From Treponema sp. (GTDB taxonomy: Bacteria; Spirochaetota; Spirochaetia; Treponematales; Treponemataceae), in NCBI GenBank assembly GCA_017534445.1, contig JAFXWC010000075.1, positions 1-59,537 of the forward strand: a DNA stretch of 59,537 bases, written 5' to 3'. Position 1 is the stretch's first letter; every line of letters starts with the position of its first letter. Positions 1-6,915 of this stretch are shown here, in pieces. Under the pieces are notes generated by a model that saw only the letters and a list, made by a program, of their open reading frames with translations, searched no databases and was not told the origin of the DNA. Position numbers and translations under genes: made by a program.

Positions 1-36
1 TTCTAAAACAAACAATAAAATCGTAATAAAAAAATG

Positions 37-383
37 TCGGGAGTCGAACCCGCCCGCAGAGAGCGCCGACCAGGTGGGAGGAAGAAGCGAACGGAGGGGT
101 TAAAAGGGCATAAAACCTCCCAAAACAAATTTCCACAGTCCAAAAATCCACACTTCGAATTTGTCCGACTCCCGTCTACCGCTAAAAGAATTGTTAATGA
201 AAAAAAATATTTCTCTAACAAACGAATCAAACTGTAAGCCCAAAAACAAGAGTCGAACCCGCCCGCAGAGAGCGCCGACCAGGTGGGAGGAAGAAGCGAA
301 CGAAGGGGTAAAAAGGGCATAAAACCTCCCAAAGCAAATCCTTACAGTCCCAAAAACAACACCTCGAATTTGTCCGACTCCCG
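37..383. repeat. Two direct copies of a ~134-bp element with inverted ends
   Basis: Two long near-identical blocks lie at 41-174 and 250-383. Copy 1 is bounded by CGGGAGTCG on the left and CGACTCCCG on the right, a perfect inverted pair; copy 2 keeps the right end and part of the left. Read on the minus strand, the left end contains CGGG-TTCGACT-CCCG, which looks like a tRNA T-arm, but no anticodon or acceptor stem follows, so it is not a tRNA gene. Open frames here are by-products of the repeat. Function unknown. Confidence 0.8.
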
Positions 384-399
384 CCACCACCCCCAGCCA

Positions 400-428
400 T
401 TGAAATTTCTTAAAAAATAGTGTATATA
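400..428 (+). promoter_or_regulatory. Sigma70-type promoter for the 465 gene
   Basis: TTGAAA at 400-405, 17-bp spacer, TATATA at 423-428. It lies just downstream of the repeat pair and gives a leader of about 30 nt carrying an AGAGGT ribosome-binding site. Confidence 0.55.
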
Positions 429-464
429 TTCCCAAACAGAAATGTTTTACTATCAGAGGTGTTT

Positions 465-1022
465 ATGAAAAAGAAAATTTTAGTTTTGGGCGCATCATTG
501 TGTTTGGCATGCCTTTCCGCATTCTCCATCGGAATCGGACCACAGGTAAACGTAAATCCCATCATTCCAATTTGGGACGGCCCTTCCATGTGGGGTGCAG
601 CCTGTTCAGTAAAATTTGATTCAATGCCTATTTACTGGGCTTTTGGTTTTGACTCAGGCTACTACACATACGAAGATGAAGACGGCCACAACGTTCACAC
701 AACAAAGTACACAACTTCCGTTACGGGCGACTACCACATAAAAGAAGGCAAGTTCACCGAAATGTTGGGCTGGTACTGGGGCTTTGGTGCCGTATTCAGC
801 GCGTCTTTTACCGCAAAGCACAGCAACTATTATGTTTCCGCAGGACCGCGCATCTATTTTGGAATGAACTGGAAGTTCAACAATGACACAATGGAAGTCT
901 TTGCCCAGACGGCGGCACAGCCAGAGCTTGGACTTGCCTTTGGAGAAGACGGTAAGGAAAACGGATTCATCAGGCCGGCTATTTACATTCCAAGCAACAT
1001 AGGAATCAGGTTCTGGTTCTAA
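465..1022 (+). CDS. Small outer-membrane beta-barrel-like protein
   Basis: A 185-residue secreted protein. The start is taken at 465 because AGAGGT lies 5-10 bases upstream and the sequence then begins with a classical signal peptide (MKKK, hydrophobic LVLGASLCLACLSAF, cleavage probably near FSIG). The mature part is rich in aromatic and alternating hydrophobic residues, with many Gly/Tyr/Trp, and ends in IRFWF. A C-terminal aromatic residue is typical of barrels inserted by BamA. No family was recognised by name. It is monocistronic, with its own promoter and two terminators. Seen: signal peptide and terminal Phe. Inferred: outer-membrane location. Alternative: a periplasmic lipid-binding protein. 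Confidence 0.7.
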   Translation: MKKKILVLGASLCLACLSAFSIGIGPQVNVNPIIPIWDGPSMWGAACSVKFDSMPIYWAFGFDSGYYTYEDEDGHNVHTTKYTTSVTGDYHIKEGKFTEMLGWYWGFGAVFSASFTAKHSNYYVSAGPRIYFGMNWKFNNDTMEVFAQTAAQPELGLAFGEDGKENGFIRPAIYIPSNIGIRFWF

Positions 1023-1030
1023 AAAATAAA

Positions 1031-1064
1031 ACCTGTTCAGAAGTTTTTTCGGAACAGGTCTTTT
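1031..1064 (+). terminator. Rho-independent terminator
   Basis: Stem ACCTGTTC / GAACAGGT with a T-rich loop and a TCTTTT tail, immediately after the 465-1022 gene. Confidence 0.8.
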
Positions 1065-1066
1065 GT

Positions 1067-1103
1067 GCCCGTCAGAACTTTTGTTTTGCGGGCAATTTTT
1101 TTT
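1067..1103 (+). terminator. Second tandem terminator-like hairpin
   Basis: GCCCG / CGGGC stem with a long loop followed by AATTTTTTTT. It backs up the hairpin just upstream. Confidence 0.55.
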
Positions 1104-1132
1104 CTTCTTTTTTGGACCAACTTTTATTTGCT

Positions 1133-1212
1133 AACCCGCTTTTCAGGGTTCCGGCTTTCGCCTTCATTGCCTGACGGCAACGCGTTCCGCGCCCTTACAA
1201 TCGGGGGTAGGT
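1133..1212 (-). repeat. Dispersed intergenic repeat, copy A
   Basis: Copy of an ~80-bp core found five times in this window (also 10978, 29552, 48187, 58372). Shared landmarks, read in the opposite direction, are CCCGATTGGA, then TTGCCGTNNGGCAATGGAGG, GCGAAAGCCGGAACCC, then GGAAAGCGGG. The centre GTTGCC-N3-GGCAAT forms a hairpin. It sits 3' of purE. Confidence 0.85.
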
Positions 1213-1248
1213 TTTGTTTGCAAAAGCCTTGTTGCCCTTGCTAACTGC

Positions 1249-1749
1249 CTAAAAGTCAAAGCCCTGTGAAGCAGCACTTTCTGCGTCTGCTGTTAGCTTT
1301 GCGCGGAAAGCAATAAGCTTCTCTTTTATTTCCGGATATTTTATAGAAAGAATTTGCAGCGCAAGGTAAGCGGCATTTTTTGAACTGTTAATTCCAACTG
1401 TTGCAACAGGAATCTGCGGCGGCATCTGGACTATGCTAAGAAGCGAATCCATGCCTGCAAGTCCGTTACTCATTCCCGGCGTAACACATTCAAGCGGAAC
1501 TCCAACAACTGGAAGTGTAGTGCGGCTTGCGATTACACCCGGAAGGGCTGCGCTAAGACCTGCACCTGCAATTATAACTTCCGCTCCTTCTGCTTCTACC
1601 TGCTTGACGGTTTTTACAAGAAGGTCTCCTGCGCGGTGGGCGGAAATAACAAAGGCCTTGTATTCAACACCAAATTCCTTAAGAACGGCTGCTGCCTTTT
1701 TCATTGTTTCTGAGTCTGATTTTGAACCTAAAAATATTGCGACTTTCAT
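1249..1749 (-). CDS. purE: N5-carboxyaminoimidazole ribonucleotide mutase (PurE)
   Basis: Purine biosynthesis enzyme interconverting N5-CAIR and CAIR. From ATG 1749 the protein has 166 residues, the normal size for a one-domain PurE. Visible motifs are GSKSDSETM near the N-terminus (phosphate-binding loop), VISAHRAGD (the SAHR active-site segment), AGAGLSAALPG and the C-terminal MDSLLSIVQMP...IPVATVGI, all in the order of bacterial class I PurE. An in-frame GTG at 1767 would add six residues, but the -10 box at 1756-1761 makes transcription begin at or near ATG 1749, so the ATG is preferred and the mRNA is probably leaderless. purK is not adjacent, unlike in many bacteria. Class is inferred from the SAHR rather than SAHK motif; family assignment is firm. 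Confidence 0.92.
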   Translation of the reverse strand: MKVAIFLGSKSDSETMKKAAAVLKEFGVEYKAFVISAHRAGDLLVKTVKQVEAEGAEVIIAGAGLSAALPGVIASRTTLPVVGVPLECVTPGMSNGLAGMDSLLSIVQMPPQIPVATVGINSSKNAAYLALQILSIKYPEIKEKLIAFRAKLTADAESAASQGFDF

Positions 1750-1755
1750 GCCCCC

Positions 1756-1784
1756 ACTGTAGCACACGCAAATATAAAATTCAA
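1756..1784 (-). promoter_or_regulatory. purE promoter abutting the start codon
   Basis: On the minus strand: TTGAAT (1784-1779), 17-bp spacer, extended -10 TGC-TACAGT (TACAGT at 1761-1756), then six bases and ATG at 1749. Initiation 6-7 bases after the -10 would coincide with the ATG, so a leaderless mRNA is predicted. Confidence 0.55.
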
Positions 1785-1902
1785 GGTTCAGTATACAGTT
1801 CCACGGAAATCAGTTTTGACTTCCGCTGCACACAAAACAGATTTCCGGTTGCTTTACATAAGAAAATATCGTAAAAATCTATTTCTGTGTGCGGACATTT
1901 TT

Positions 1903-1931
1903 TTGACGGTGAGGGACTGTTGCGTTATAAT
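1903..1931 (+). promoter_or_regulatory. Sigma70-type promoter for the 1954 gene
   Basis: TTGACG at 1903-1908, 17-bp spacer, TATAAT at 1926-1931; an AGGAG ribosome-binding site follows at 1942-1946. Confidence 0.75.
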
Positions 1932-1953
1932 CTTATGTATTAGGAGTACAGCA

Positions 1954-2604
1954 ATGGAAAATGAACAGCCGGTGGTGAATACAGAAGCCAAAGATGAAGG
2001 ACCCTTTCTAAAGTCTTGTTTCCTGGAAATGGGGAAAGGCGGAGCAGGGATGTGCATTGTGCGAGTTGTAATGCTTGCGCTATTTGCCCTTATCCCTTAC
2101 TTTTTGGGGAAACTTGCACTTTCTGAAATGTTTGTGCAAAAAGATGCCCCTTACAAGTACAATGTAGAAGCCACTCTGATTAAAAAAGACAAGAAGGTGA
2201 CCGACTACTGGTATGCTGACAGGAAAAAATGCAAAGAAGCTGGAGTGAATTATGCAACAGTAAAAAATAGTGATGACTCTCAATATAGAGAATATAAAAA
2301 GCACAAGCTTAGCGTAGATTATTATCTTACTTGGGAGTTTTTACTTGACGGTGAAAAGCATAACTTTACTACAAGTTCATGGTTGTTTAGCTTCCAAAGC
2401 CCTGGCAACAAAAAATCTTTCAAGGTCTTTAGCCAAGACGGCAAGGAGTTTAAAACAGGCAGTTTTTCATTCTCTTTGCTTTGGCTTATTGTTCTTATCG
2501 TGAGTGCCGTAATAATGCTGGCGCTTGCTTTTTGCATTCTCGGCGCTTTTTACGGAATCGTAGCATCTCCATTTAAAAACAAAGACGCTTCTTCTGGCAG
2601 GTGA
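1954..2604 (+). CDS. Hypothetical membrane protein with two transmembrane helices
   Basis: A 216-residue protein of unrecognised family. The start at 1954 is fixed by AGGAG nine bases upstream and by the promoter at 1903-1931; upstream in-frame codons are not used. Residues about 1-32 are soluble and acidic. A first membrane helix follows around 34-56 (VRVVMLALFALIPYFLGKLA), then a ~120-residue charged, Lys/Tyr-rich extracytoplasmic domain (about 60-175), and a second helix near 176-205 (SLLWLIVLIVSAVIMLALAF). Topology is probably in-out-in. It is monocistronic. No motif suggests a catalytic role; this could be a treponeme-specific surface or envelope-stress protein, but that is a guess. Confidence 0.75.
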   Translation: MENEQPVVNTEAKDEGPFLKSCFLEMGKGGAGMCIVRVVMLALFALIPYFLGKLALSEMFVQKDAPYKYNVEATLIKKDKKVTDYWYADRKKCKEAGVNYATVKNSDDSQYREYKKHKLSVDYYLTWEFLLDGEKHNFTTSSWLFSFQSPGNKKSFKVFSQDGKEFKTGSFSFSLLWLIVLIVSAVIMLALAFCILGAFYGIVASPFKNKDASSGR

Positions 2605-2627
2605 CAGTTAGGTAGAACCATTTATAG

Positions 2628-2796
2628 AAACAAGTACCAATGCCATTAACATAACGAACTGTCATGCCGAACTGCTACGCCACATTCGCACGCACTTGCT
2701 ACGAATGTGGATTCGGCATCTCTCGTCAATATCTTGATTTGAGATTCTGAGTCAAGCTCAGAATGACGTAAAGTTAATGGCATTGAAAACAAGTAC
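2628..2796. mobile_element. MITE-like element with 13-bp TIRs and flanking 10-bp direct repeats
   Basis: Perfect 13-bp terminal inverted repeats CAATGCCATTAAC (2638-2650) and GTTAATGGCATTG (2773-2785). Just outside are direct repeats AAACAAGTAC at 2628-2637 and 2787-2796, the second offset by one base, resembling a target-site duplication. The interior has no gene. It holds nested hairpins: CCACATTCG/CGAATGTGG inside TGCCGAA/TTCGGCA, and ATTCTGAG/CTCAGAAT. It lies 4 bp beyond the guaA stop. Confidence 0.75.
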
Positions 2797-2800
2797 TTAG

Positions 2801-4684
2801 TTATTCCCAGCCGAATGTTGCCGGAGGCTTGTTGCTCAGGTCAAAGAAGATTGCGTCTGTGTAGGGCAGGGCTGCAATATCACGCACAATCTGCATAAGG
2901 TCTTCCTGTGGCAGCTGGGCAAAGCGGGCCGTCATTACGTCTTCGGAGCAGAGGGGGCGCAGTACAAATGAACAGCGTTCCGCAGTGGAAGCGTAGGGCA
3001 GGTTTACGGTAAGATGCTGGAATATCTTTGAATACCAGCCGTTCTTGTGCAAGGCAGTAAGAACAATGTTGTCTGCTTCTCTTGTCTGGTCAAGGCGGCG
3101 GCGGTCGCAGTATCCTTCCTGAAGGGTAAGGTCTTGCGTCTTTAGTGCCGGGTTCTGGTAGAGCTTTATTATGCAGCGGTTAATGAAGTTTGAAGAATTT
3201 GTAATTGAACCGGATGCCTTTTCAAGCTTTTCCCATTTTTTTGGCAGGTGGCAGAATCCATTTCCTTCATCACCAAAGTCAAGCACGGATGGAAAGCGGT
3301 AAGTCCTAAAGTCTCCCTGAACTCCAACAGAGCGGACGGGAAGCACGTATTTGTTAAGGTTTTTCTTGCAGTTTTCGCAGAAGATTCCTTCCAGGCTGAT
3401 TGTCTGAATTTCCTTTTCTGCCTTTTCAAAATCTTCCTTGTCGCTTTCCGACATTTTTCCGTTTGAGCAAAGCACGTTTATGCTTAGTCCGGGACCAGGG
3501 AAGGGGTGCCGCATTACAAGATCGTCTTCAAGTCCCAGCTTTTTTCCGATTGAGCGCACCTCGTCCTTGTACAAATCCTTGAGTGGTTCAATTACAAGAC
3601 CCTTTTCTATAAGCTCCTGAATTCCGTCCACGCGGTTGTGGTGGGTCTTTATGACCTTTGAATTTTTTGTTCCGCCAGATTCAATGATGTCCGGGTAAAG
3701 GGTTCCCTGTGCAAGAATCCAGTTGGAGCCGTCCAAGTGCTGCTTTTCAAGAACGCTGTTGCGCACGGCAATAAAGTTTTCGCCAACAGCCATTCTCTTT
3801 TTCTGCGGGTCAGTAAGGCCTTTTACCGCATTAAGGAAGCTTTCGCTTGCGTCTTCGCAGATAAAGTTGTTGAATCCGTGTGCCTTGTATGAAGAAGCAA
3901 CGTTTGCGCTTTCGTTTTTGCGCATAAAGCCGTTGTCTATGTGCAGACCCAGAACCCTCTCCTGACCGAGCGCCTTGTTTAGCAGGGCAAATGCAACAGT
4001 GCTGTCTACACCGCCGCTAAGGAAAAGGAGCACATTCTTTTGACCGGCATCCTTTTTAATGTTTTCCAGTATGTGGTTAAGAACGGTGTCTTCGCTCCAG
4101 TTTTTCTGCATTCCGCAAATCTCTGCAAAGTTTGCAAATATTTTGTTTCCTTCCAGAGTGTCTTTTACTTCGCAGTGGCACTGCAGGCTGAACCTCTTTT
4201 TTGAAAGGTTCTGAAGGGCAGCATAGGGGCAGTCCTTTGTTGTGCCTATTACCTCAAAGCCCTGTGGCAGTTCAAGAACTCCGTCCTGGTGGCTCATCCA
4301 AACCTGGGTTGGAAAAGAAATGCCTTTTAGAAGGGGAGACGTAGAACCTGCAACTGTTTTTTCCAGAGATGCAAATCCAAATTCGCCAACTTCCGCCTTG
4401 CCAACCTTTGCGCCGTATGTTTGCGCCATAATGTGGTGTCCGTAGCAAAGACCAAGAACCGGAATGTCAAGATTGAGTATTTCCTTGTTGAATTCGGGAA
4501 TGTCTTTTTCGTAGACAGATGCGGGGCCGCCGCTTAAGATAATTCCGCGGGTATTTTTAATAGAAGAAACTTCAATAGATGGCAGAGCAATTTCTGAATA
4601 CCAACCCATCATGCGCAGACGCTTTGCAATAAGATGTGCGTACTGGCTTCCAAAGTCTAAAACAAGAATTTTTTCGCGTTCCAT
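2801..4684 (-). CDS. guaA: GMP synthase (glutamine-hydrolysing), long form
   Basis: Makes GMP from XMP, ATP and glutamine. At 627 residues it is about 100 longer than the usual bacterial enzyme (~525). The class I glutamine amidotransferase domain is at residues 5-190 with nucleophile Cys80 (GLCYGHH) and His170/Glu172. The segment around that pair reads LQCHCEV instead of the usual QFHPEV. The ATP pyrophosphatase domain follows, with P-loop SGGVDS at 223-228. The extra length is in the C-terminal dimerisation part (about 410-530, starting near FCENCKKNLNKYVLPVRSVG), as in eukaryotic-type GMP synthases, rather than a fusion. The first conserved residues (ILVLDFGSQY) begin at residue 6, so ATG 4684 must be the start. 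No Shine-Dalgarno is present and a consensus promoter ends 5 bases upstream, predicting a leaderless mRNA. Confidence 0.95.
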   Translation of the reverse strand: MEREKILVLDFGSQYAHLIAKRLRMMGWYSEIALPSIEVSSIKNTRGIILSGGPASVYEKDIPEFNKEILNLDIPVLGLCYGHHIMAQTYGAKVGKAEVGEFGFASLEKTVAGSTSPLLKGISFPTQVWMSHQDGVLELPQGFEVIGTTKDCPYAALQNLSKKRFSLQCHCEVKDTLEGNKIFANFAEICGMQKNWSEDTVLNHILENIKKDAGQKNVLLFLSGGVDSTVAFALLNKALGQERVLGLHIDNGFMRKNESANVASSYKAHGFNNFICEDASESFLNAVKGLTDPQKKRMAVGENFIAVRNSVLEKQHLDGSNWILAQGTLYPDIIESGGTKNSKVIKTHHNRVDGIQELIEKGLVIEPLKDLYKDEVRSIGKKLGLEDDLVMRHPFPGPGLSINVLCSNGKMSESDKEDFEKAEKEIQTISLEGIFCENCKKNLNKYVLPVRSVGVQGDFRTYRFPSVLDFGDEGNGFCHLPKKWEKLEKASGSITNSSNFINRCIIKLYQNPALKTQDLTLQEGYCDRRRLDQTREADNIVLTALHKNGWYSKIFQHLTVNLPYASTAERCSFVLRPLCSEDVMTARFAQLPQEDLMQIVRDIAALPYTDAIFFDLSNKPPATFGWE

Positions 4685-4689
4685 AAGCG

Positions 4690-4718
4690 ATTATATGAAT
4701 TCTTTTTGCAAAAGTCAA
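4690..4718 (-). promoter_or_regulatory. guaA consensus promoter ending 5 bases before ATG
   Basis: On the minus strand: TTGACT (4718-4713), exactly 17 bp, TATAAT (4695-4690), then CGCTT and ATG at 4684. The normal initiation distance places +1 on the start codon. Confidence 0.75.
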
Positions 4719-4958
4719 CCATAGCATTTTTAACAAAAGTTATTAGATAAAATTCTGTTTGTGACCGTGTGGAAAAGTGGACTACCAGAGTGTCTTGTCC
4801 TGCCGCTCCAGTTGCCGTCAAACGCCCTGCGGGCTTTTAGGGCAGAGGGATTTTTTATGCGACCTGCACGCCACCATGGAGGGGCTGGCGGTCGAATTAG
4901 CCTAAAAATAAAATAGTAGAGCCGGCAGAACTACCGTCCAAAAACATAAGAAAAAATT
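4719..4958. other. Gene-free interval with repeat-like fragments
   Basis: No supported gene. It contains GC-rich pieces similar to those flanking the dispersed repeats elsewhere: CTGCCGCTCCAGTTGCCGTC near 4800-4818, CCATGGAGGGGCTGGCGGTC near 4875-4893, and GCCCTGCGGGC at 4829-4839. I read it as a decayed copy of the intergenic repeat family. Confidence 0.5.
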
Positions 4959-6830
4959 CTACAGGGATTCGGGGGTGGGGTTTTGAATTGTGAGGATTGC
5001 GCTTTTGTCGCCAGAGAGCATGCGGGAACACATGTCGGCGGGCATTGGTTTTCCCTTTAGGAAGCCCTGCACGTTGTGGCAGTTGAATTTCTTTAGGATG
5101 TTAAGCTGGTCGTCGGTTTCAACGCCTTCTGCAATGGTGTCTAGTCCCATTTTGGAGACAAGGTTTACGATGCTTTCCGTTATGTCTGCTTCCACCCCGT
5201 CTTTTTGCGCTATGTTGGAGATGAAGGAACGGTCAATTTTTAGCGTGGTAAGCGGCAGCACTTGCAGGTAGCGCAAGCTTGAGTAGCCTGTTCCAAAGTC
5301 GTCTAGCGAGATGCCAATTCCCATGTCGCGGAGTTCCCTAAGCTTTGCAACGGTTTCGTCTATGCTGTCTATGAGTATTCCTTCGGTAATTTCTATTTCA
5401 AGGTGGTGCACGTCTATTCCGTGGCGGTTGATTTTTTTGATGAGTTCGTCTATGAAGTTTTCTTTTTTGAACTGAATGGGCGAAACGTTTACGCTTACGA
5501 TGCCTTCAAAGTTGTATTCTTTTTCCCACTTGCGGATGGTTCCGATTGCAGTTTCAAGAACCCAGTCACCGAGCGGAATTACAAGGCGCGATTCTTCTGC
5601 AAGCGGGATGAATTTGTCCGGGCTTATCCAGCCAAGGTCGTCGTCGTGCCAGCGGATAAGGGCTTCAAAACCGCGGAGGGTTCCCGTGGCAATGTCAAAC
5701 TGGGGCTGGAAGTAGAGCTGGAACAAATTGTCTGCCATTGCCTTGGAGAGCTTGCTTTCTATGTTCATCTTTTGGATGAATTTTTCCTGCATGACCTGCT
5801 GGAAGAAGGCAACGTTGTTCTTTCCGTTTTTCTTTACGTCTGCCTTTGCCATGTCTGCAAATTTGAACATGTCTGCGCTGCTGGAACTGTCGTCCGGGTA
5901 TAATGCCGCTCCTGCCGAAATGCTAATGCCGTTTTCGCGGAACCTTGAAAGGAGAAGGTCTGCCTTTTCCTGCATTTCTTCGCGGGAATTCATGTGGGTG
6001 CAAAGAAGGATGAATTCGTCTCCTCCAAAGCGGAAGGCAGTGTCTGTTTCCGTTTCTAGGTGGCGCAGTATGTCTGCCGCAGAACGGATTACCTCGTCGC
6101 CCGCAATGTGCCCCAGCGAGTCGTTTACGTTCTTTATGTTGTCCAGGTTCAAAAGGAAGATTCCGAATTTGTCGTCCAGTTTTTCCTGGCTTTTTGCGGC
6201 TTTTTGCAGGCTTTCGTTAAAGGCGGCCCGGTTGTGCAGTTTTGTGAGCGAGTCGTGGAATGCCGTGTACTGGAGCTGCTCGTTCAGGGACTGCATGTTG
6301 CTGAATTTGGTTTTAAGTTCGGTCTGGCTTTTGCTAAGTTCGTCTGTTAGGGTTGCAAGCCTTAGGTTTTGGTTGCGTAGCTGAATTTCGTTTTCCTTGT
6401 CGCGGGATATGTTTGAAACTGTTACCGTGATGAATTCTTTTTCTATGCCGGTAAAGACTATGCGAACCCAACATTTAAGAAGGTTTGAGTAGTATGACCT
6501 TTCGACTCCGCTGCTGCTTTTTACGCACTCGTCTGCCACTGCCTGCCAGTCAAAGCTGTGGGAAAGCAGTTTTTGGAAAGAGGACAAAAGGTCCCCTGTG
6601 TGTATGTAGGATTGTGTTAGCGATTCAAAGGCTGCGTTGGTGTATTCCACGGAAAAGTCGGCTATTGTACCGTCGCTTTCTTCTCCGTAAATTGGGCGGG
6701 CTACAAGCACTGCCGTAGAAAGTGTGTCGAGTATCTTTTTGTAAGAAGAGTCTCCAAAAAATTGACCTGTTTCGCTTTCCAATACTTTCTCCTGCTGAAT
6801 GCCGTCTGTAAAGTCCACACCTGATTGCAC
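4959..6830 (-). CDS. PAS-GGDEF-EAL cyclic-di-GMP turnover protein
   Basis: A 623-residue cytoplasmic signalling protein with no membrane segment. Residues about 30-145 look like a PAS-type sensor; a coiled coil (about 145-190) links it to a diguanylate cyclase domain with an intact GGDEF at 269-273. A c-di-GMP phosphodiesterase domain follows with EAL at 389-391 and the DDFGTGYSS loop conserved. Both active sites therefore look competent and the direction of flux cannot be read from sequence. The start is a GTG at 6830 (the ATG two bases upstream is out of frame); support for it is weak, with AGG about 8 bases before. It is transcribed divergently from the ASKHA gene at 6916; a TATAAT lies at 6859-6854 on the minus strand. 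c-di-GMP commonly controls motility and surface behaviour in treponemes. Confidence 0.93.
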   Translation of the reverse strand: MQSGVDFTDGIQQEKVLESETGQFFGDSSYKKILDTLSTAVLVARPIYGEESDGTIADFSVEYTNAAFESLTQSYIHTGDLLSSFQKLLSHSFDWQAVADECVKSSSGVERSYYSNLLKCWVRIVFTGIEKEFITVTVSNISRDKENEIQLRNQNLRLATLTDELSKSQTELKTKFSNMQSLNEQLQYTAFHDSLTKLHNRAAFNESLQKAAKSQEKLDDKFGIFLLNLDNIKNVNDSLGHIAGDEVIRSAADILRHLETETDTAFRFGGDEFILLCTHMNSREEMQEKADLLLSRFRENGISISAGAALYPDDSSSSADMFKFADMAKADVKKNGKNNVAFFQQVMQEKFIQKMNIESKLSKAMADNLFQLYFQPQFDIATGTLRGFEALIRWHDDDLGWISPDKFIPLAEESRLVIPLGDWVLETAIGTIRKWEKEYNFEGIVSVNVSPIQFKKENFIDELIKKINRHGIDVHHLEIEITEGILIDSIDETVAKLRELRDMGIGISLDDFGTGYSSLRYLQVLPLTTLKIDRSFISNIAQKDGVEADITESIVNLVSKMGLDTIAEGVETDDQLNILKKFNCHNVQGFLKGKPMPADMCSRMLSGDKSAILTIQNPTPESL

Positions 6831-6915
6831 ATAAGTTTTGCCTGATAGTTCTATTATATATCATTTTGCAGAAAAAAGCATGTTTTTTTGTTTTTTTTTC
6901 TGATATACTGGCGGC

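Noticed and set aside
37..120. Possible tRNA gene on the minus strand
   Set aside because: Only a T-arm-like hairpin is present; no acceptor pairing, D-arm or anticodon arm could be drawn.
3..435. Overlapping open frames of 67-111 codons on both strands
   Set aside because: They lie over the duplicated non-coding element and show no start signal or family.
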